The position numbers and the translations under genes are program-made. Positions 35,255 to 39,565 of a stretch of DNA of 39,565 nt are shown here, piece after piece; the first letter of the stretch is position 1, and each line of letters begins with the position of its first letter. The notes beneath the pieces were generated by a model. That model ran no database searches, had not been told where the DNA came from, and was given only the letters and a program-made list of their open reading frames with translations. The stretch covers positions 1-39,565 of the forward strand of contig CACGKR010000005.1 of the NCBI GenBank assembly GCA_902573705.1, given 5' to 3'. Source of the DNA: an uncultured Pelagibacteraceae bacterium (GTDB lineage Bacteria; Pseudomonadota; Alphaproteobacteria; Pelagibacterales; Pelagibacteraceae).

Positions 35255-36138
35255 TTTTTATCATCTTCTTTCAAAACAGTTTTTTGAGACACTCTAAGTC
35301 CAACTAAAACTGTATTTGCAATATATATTGATGAATATGTTCCAAAAATTACACCAAAAATCATAGCAAGAGAAAAGCCTCTTAAAATTTCACCACCAAA
35401 AAAAAATATAGAAAATAAAGCTAATAAAGTTGTTATCGAAGTAATTAAAGTTCTCGATAAGGTTTCGTTTATTGAAATATTTGTTAAATCAAAAATTTTT
35501 ATATCAGAATATTTTCTTAAATTTTCTCTTACTCTATCAAAAATAACTACTGTATCATTCATTGAATAACCAACAATGGTTAAAACAGCAGCAATAATTG
35601 ACAAATTAATTTCCAGTCCAAGAAGAGAGAATAAACCTAATGTTACAATAACATCATGAAATAAAGCCAATATGGCTCCAAGACTAAACTGCCACTCAAA
35701 CCTAATCCAAATATAGATCAGCATTAAAATTAAAGCTACCGATATAGCTATAATTCCAGATTTTAACAATTCTGCACTAACTTTAGGCCCTACATTCTCT
35801 ACTCTTCTAAAATTAAAATTATTTCCAAAAGATTTATCGAGATTTAATTTTATTTCCTCAATTACGTTTTTATTTTCATTATTTTCAAACTTTATTAAAA
35901 AATCAGTTTCATTTCCAAAATTTTTTACTGAAACATCTCCCAAATTCATTTGACTAAGATTATCTCTTAATGAAGATACATTTATCTTTGAATCTGTTGA
36001 TCTTAGTTCAATCAAAGTCCCCCCTTTAAAATCTATTCCAAAATTCAAACCTTTAAATAATAATAATAAAAGTGAAATTACAACAAGTGAGATTGAGAGA
36101 ATTTTAAACTTATTATAATGTTTATTAAAAGCTATCAT
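35251..36138 (-). CDS. secF: Protein translocase subunit SecF
   Basis: Partner of SecD in the SecDF complex, which uses proton flow to pull exported proteins through SecYEG on the periplasmic side. The 295 residues have the N-terminal [13 protein letters not shown] loop, helix 4 region with [17 protein letters not shown], and [23 protein letters not shown] with the conserved Asp. Six helices are visible. Stop and start abut secD with no gap (secD ends at 36139). Confidence 0.96.
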   Translation of the reverse strand: [295 protein letters not shown]

Positions 36139-37692
36139 TTAAATTAGCCCAACTTTCTCTTTATTTTTAGCCACATATATAACAGTTAATAATCTAGCTA
36201 TAAAATAAACTGAAAATAGTGTGGTGAAAATTCCAACACCTAAAGTTAAAGAAAATCCTTTGATTGGACCAGATCCCATAAAAAATAATATGATTGCAGC
36301 AATTAAGGTTGTTATATTTGCATCAAGAATAGCAGTTCTTGATTTAGTATAACCACTATCAAAAGCAATTAGATTGTTTTTTTCATCTTTTAACTCTTCT
36401 TTAATCCTTTCAAATATCAAAACATTAGCATCAACAGCCATACCAACTGTTAAAATTATCCCTGCAATTCCAGGTAATGTTAAAGTAGCTTCAAATATTG
36501 TTAAAATACCAATTAAAAGAAATAAATTAATAATTAATGCTATATTAGTGATAAGTCCAAATACTTTATACTTAAAAAAAATAAATAAAATAACAAGAGA
36601 AAATCCGATTGCCAGTGCAATAACTCCAGCATTAATAGAGTCTTGTCCAAGATCTGGACCGACAGTTCTCTCCTCGATAATATTCAATGGCGCAGGTAAA
36701 GCACCTGATCTAAGAAGTAATGCAAGATCAGTAGCAGATTGAAATGTAAAACCACCACTTATTTGACCAGATCCACTAGCAATAGTATCTCTTATGACTG
36801 GTGCGCTTATAATTTTACCGTCAAGAACTATCGCCAATTGTTTTCCAATACCCGTTGAAGTAGCTTTACCAAATCTTTTAGCCCCCACTCTATCTAAAGT
36901 AAATGAGACAACAGTTTCATTTGTTTCGGTATTCATTCTTGGCTGAGCATCTAAAAGATTATCTCCACTTAGGATAATTCTTTTACTAACGATAGACTCA
37001 TCGCTACTATCTTCGTATTCTAACTTTTCAGATCCAAAAGAATCTTCAGTATCTGTAGTTACAAATCTAAAGGTTAAATTAGCTGTTTTTCCAAGTAATG
37101 ATTTAATCCTCATTGGATCGTCTAATCCTGGAAGCTCAACTAAAATTCTATCATTGCCCCTTTTAAGAATATTAGGCTCATTGGTACCAATTTCATCGAT
37201 TCTTCTTCTTACAATTTCTAAAGCTTGATCTTGAGATGATGTTTTAAGTTCGACTAATCCTTGTTTTGAATATTTTATATTAAAGATATCGTTTTCTTCG
37301 TTAACATCTAATTGATGAGATTTAAATCTTGGATAATATGGATTTAAAACACTTTTTTCATCACTAAATTCATCTATTACTACTTGTTTAAATTCATTGT
37401 CTACAGTAAATGAAAGTTTTTGATTTGAAAGTTTAAGATTATTTATTCTTATATTTTTCTCTTTAAAATAATTTCTAATAGTAATTGTCAAATTTTGTAG
37501 TTTTTGCTCAATTACAGGGGTATTATCAATTTCTAATAAAAGATATGATCCACCTTGTAGGTCTAGTCCAAGATTTATTTTTTTATTTAATAAATCATTA
37601 CTAAACTTAAAAAGGTTTGATGAAGCAATTAATATAAACAATAAAGAAATAAGTGTAACAAAAAAAATTCTTAATTTTGAAAAGTTTAACAC
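36139..37692 (-). CDS. secD: Protein translocase subunit SecD
   Basis: Larger subunit of SecDF. The 517 residues contain LGLDLQGGSYLLLEID near the start, the large periplasmic P1 domain with VVRRRIDEIG-type and RILVELPGLDDP segments, and five C-terminal helices with LTLPGIAGIILTVGMAVDANVLIFERIKEE, which carries the conserved D near the proton path. It follows yajC by 16 nt. All three genes are in the usual yajC-secD-secF order. Confidence 0.96.
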   Translation of the reverse strand: MLNFSKLRIFFVTLISLLFILIASSNLFKFSNDLLNKKINLGLDLQGGSYLLLEIDNTPVIEQKLQNLTITIRNYFKEKNIRINNLKLSNQKLSFTVDNEFKQVVIDEFSDEKSVLNPYYPRFKSHQLDVNEENDIFNIKYSKQGLVELKTSSQDQALEIVRRRIDEIGTNEPNILKRGNDRILVELPGLDDPMRIKSLLGKTANLTFRFVTTDTEDSFGSEKLEYEDSSDESIVSKRIILSGDNLLDAQPRMNTETNETVVSFTLDRVGAKRFGKATSTGIGKQLAIVLDGKIISAPVIRDTIASGSGQISGGFTFQSATDLALLLRSGALPAPLNIIEERTVGPDLGQDSINAGVIALAIGFSLVILFIFFKYKVFGLITNIALIINLFLLIGILTIFEATLTLPGIAGIILTVGMAVDANVLIFERIKEELKDEKNNLIAFDSGYTKSRTAILDANITTLIAAIILFFMGSGPIKGFSLTLGVGIFTTLFSVYFIARLLTVIYVAKNKEKVGLI

Positions 37693-37708
37693 TTTATTTT
37701 AATAAAAA

Positions 37709-37996
37709 TTATTTTTTTATTTCTTGAGAATTCATTAAGCTTTGAACGCCTGTGCCTCTTACAACTTCAACTGTTACATTTTCAGCAATTTCTACTTCGA
37801 TTTTATCATTGTCTATAACTCTTGAAATTGTACCAGTGATACCTCCAGATGTTACAATCTTATCACCTTTTTTTAAACCTTCTACCATTGCCTTATGTTC
37901 TTTAACTTTTTTTTGTTGAGGTCTTATTAAGAAAAAATAAAAAATAACAAAAATTAGTATTAATGGTATAAATTGCCCTATTCCTGAACTTTCCAT
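37709..37996 (-). CDS. yajC: Preprotein translocase subunit YajC
   Basis: A 95-residue single-helix accessory protein of the SecDF complex. One N-terminal membrane segment (FIPLILIFVIFYFFLIRPQQKK), then the conserved KGDKIVTSGGITGTI motif and an IEVEIAENVTVEV strand. The RPQQKK sequence directly after the helix is the family hallmark. A 54-bp gap separates it from serS, which may hold the promoter of yajC-secDF. Confidence 0.96.
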   Translation of the reverse strand: MESSGIGQFIPLILIFVIFYFFLIRPQQKKVKEHKAMVEGLKKGDKIVTSGGITGTISRVIDNDKIEVEIAENVTVEVVRGTGVQSLMNSQEIKK

Positions 37997-38050
37997 AAAA
38001 CTCCTTTAATAAAAATGAATATTTATACTATCTAAGAGATTAAAACAACT

Positions 38051-39310
38051 TTAATTGAGTGAAATTTTTTCTAAATTATTCATATAAGGTCTTAAAATTT
38101 TTGGCACATTTACTGAACCGTCTTTTTGTTGATAATTTTCTAGTATTGCAATTAAAGTTCTTCCAATAGCTAATCCACTACCGTTTAAAGTCCCAGCATA
38201 CAGAGTTTCCTTATCATGACTTTTGTATCTAGTTTTCATCCTAATTGCTTGAAATGTAGAGCATGATGAACAAGATGATATTTCTCTATATTTATTTTCG
38301 GATGGGAGCCAAACTTCGATATCGTAAGTCTTTTCAGCACTAAAACCCATATCACCAGTACATAAGATCATTTTTCTATAAGGTAATTCTAGAAGATCTA
38401 AAATATTCGTTGCACAATTAGTCATTCTTTCTAGTTCATCTAAACATTTAGTTTGTTCAACTATGCTTACTAATTCAACTTTATAAAATTGGTGCTGTCT
38501 AATCATTCCCTTAGTATCTTTTCCATAACTTCCAGCTTCTTTTCTAAAACAAGGTGTTGAGGCAACAAATCTCAAAGGTAATGATTTAATGTCAACAATT
38601 CTGTCTTTAACCATATTAGTCAAGATTACTTCAGCTGTGGGTATCAAAAATTTTCTATCAGTCCCTTCCTCAAGTTTAACTTCAAATTGATCGTTTTCAA
38701 ATTTTGGGAGTTGACCGGTACCAAACATTGTATTTTCAGAAGCTAATAAAGGTGGTGAAATTTCTTCATATCCATTTTTAGATGTATGAATATCTAGCAT
38801 AAAATTTGAAAGAGCTCTTTCGAGCATAGCTAATTTATTTTTAACAAAAACAAATCTTGAACCTGTAGTCTTAGTTGCTAGATCAAAATCAAGCATTCCT
38901 AAATTTTCACCTAATTCATAGTGAGATTTTGGAATAAAATCGAAGTTAGGTATTTTGCCAGACTTATTAACTTCAACATTGTCATGCTCATCTTTACCCT
39001 TCGGTACATCTTTATGAGGTATGTTAGGTATATTTGATAATATTTTTTCTAGATCTTCCTTTGATGATTTTTGTTCATTAGTAATTTTTTCTAAAAATAA
39101 AGAAATTTCTTTTGATTTTGCAAATAAAGACTTGTCTTTAGATTTTGAAATATCCTTTTTTTCTTTTTCTAATTTTTCTTTTTTTTGAATTAATTCTCTA
39201 TTTTCCTTATCTAAATTTTTTAGTTTATTGAAATCTATATCAATCGATCTTTTTTCTAGAGATTTTTTAAAAGCTTCAAAATCTTTTCTGATTTCTTTTA
39301 AATTATGCAT
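38051..39310 (-). CDS. serS: Seryl-tRNA synthetase
   Basis: Class II synthetase that charges tRNA-Ser and tRNA-Sec type tRNAs with serine. The 419 residues begin with the long antiparallel coiled coil (about residues 25-110, very Lys/Glu-rich) that grips the variable arm of tRNA-Ser. The catalytic core includes TGQLPKF, motif 2 FRKEAGSYGKDTKGMIRQHQF and motif 3 NGSGLAIGRTLIAILEN. Start overlaps tatC by 8 nt. The matching tRNA-Ser(TGA) gene is in this window. Confidence 0.96.
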   Translation of the reverse strand: MHNLKEIRKDFEAFKKSLEKRSIDIDFNKLKNLDKENRELIQKKEKLEKEKKDISKSKDKSLFAKSKEISLFLEKITNEQKSSKEDLEKILSNIPNIPHKDVPKGKDEHDNVEVNKSGKIPNFDFIPKSHYELGENLGMLDFDLATKTTGSRFVFVKNKLAMLERALSNFMLDIHTSKNGYEEISPPLLASENTMFGTGQLPKFENDQFEVKLEEGTDRKFLIPTAEVILTNMVKDRIVDIKSLPLRFVASTPCFRKEAGSYGKDTKGMIRQHQFYKVELVSIVEQTKCLDELERMTNCATNILDLLELPYRKMILCTGDMGFSAEKTYDIEVWLPSENKYREISSCSSCSTFQAIRMKTRYKSHDKETLYAGTLNGSGLAIGRTLIAILENYQQKDGSVNVPKILRPYMNNLEKISLN

Positions 39311-39565
39311 CCGAGTTTTTTAAATTTTTTTTTTCTATAAATTTTACTGAAAATATTGACAATTCATATAAAATTAATAAAGGAATAGCTAAACCGATTT
39401 GTGTTATAGGATCTGGTGGAGTTAACAATGCAGCTGCTGCAAAAATAATCACAACTACATATTTTCTTCTTTTTTTTAAAAATACAGAATCAATTAAACC
39501 TACTCTTGCTAATAAGCTCAAAACAACCGGTAATTGGAAACTTATTCCAAATGCAAATATAAGTT
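39303..39565 (-). CDS. tatC: Twin-arginine translocase subunit TatC (N-terminus beyond window)
   Basis: The last 87 residues of TatC. FAFGISFQLPVVLSLLARVG is the conserved helix-loop near the Tat substrate path, and AAALLTPPDPITQIGLAIPLLILYE is the standard C-terminal pair of helices. The gene runs off the right edge on the minus strand, so the N-terminal two-thirds lie outside. Stop overlaps the serS start by 8 nt; the tatC-serS order is common in alphaproteobacteria. Confidence 0.95.
   Translation of the reverse strand, partial: LIFAFGISFQLPVVLSLLARVGLIDSVFLKKRRKYVVVIIFAAAALLTPPDPITQIGLAIPLLILYELSIFSVKFIEKKNLKNSDA

Overview
The window is a low-GC (roughly 28 percent by eye), very tightly packed bacterial segment with many 1-20 bp gene overlaps, four tRNA genes with encoded CCA ends, and gene orders typical of alphaproteobacteria (mltB-rlpA-dacC-tmk-holB-metG-tatD; gyrA-coaD-ppi-tgt; serS-yajC-secD-secF). 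Protein composition (very rich in Lys, Asn and Ile), short proteins and streamlined spacing all point to the marine SAR11 clade (Pelagibacterales). That assignment is an inference from gene content; no 16S gene is present.

Layout. 1-5603: a partial Na+/H+ antiporter gene (nhaA) and a zinc-ribbon membrane protein on the minus strand, then tRNA-Pro, a frameshifted complex I accessory subunit gene (NDUFS4 family), an SbmA/BacA-type transporter, glpX and recJ on the plus strand. 5655-12425: an accessory block that starts at tRNA-Glu and holds a GIY-YIG protein, three glycosyltransferase genes on plus, a fourth on minus coupled to a tyrosine recombinase gene, an almost perfect dif-like inverted repeat next to the recombinase start codon, a 57-residue membrane ORF, a GC-rich structured RNA candidate, and a single-domain MGMT gene. 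A gene-poor stretch of about 430 bp follows. 12876-22216: one long minus-strand series read from rarD down to an EamA permease, combining cell-wall enzymes, dTMP kinase, the clamp-loader delta-prime subunit, MetRS and TatD. 22301-26370: tRNA-Ser, sdhE, recG, a DUF502 protein, an M48 lipoprotein peptidase and tRNA-Lys. 26454-34604: ssb-gyrA-coaD-ppi-tgt on minus, divergent from uvrA. 34652-39565: a PuuD-like membrane protein, then secF, secD, yajC, serS and a partial tatC on minus.

Most of the window is ordinary core genome: DNA repair and topology (recJ, recG, uvrA, ssb, gyrA, ogt), translation (metG, serS, tgt, tRNAs), protein export (SecDF-YajC, TatC) and peptidoglycan remodelling (mltB, rlpA, dacC). 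The accessory block at 5.7-12.9 kb looks like a surface-polysaccharide island. The strongest candidates for something undescribed lie there: the GC-rich RNA upstream of the MGMT gene and the recombinase with its adjacent inverted repeat. Separate oddities are a poly(A) frameshift in the NDUFS4-like gene, a Tgt that lacks two of its four zinc ligands, and a U-U mismatch in the tRNA-Glu anticodon stem.
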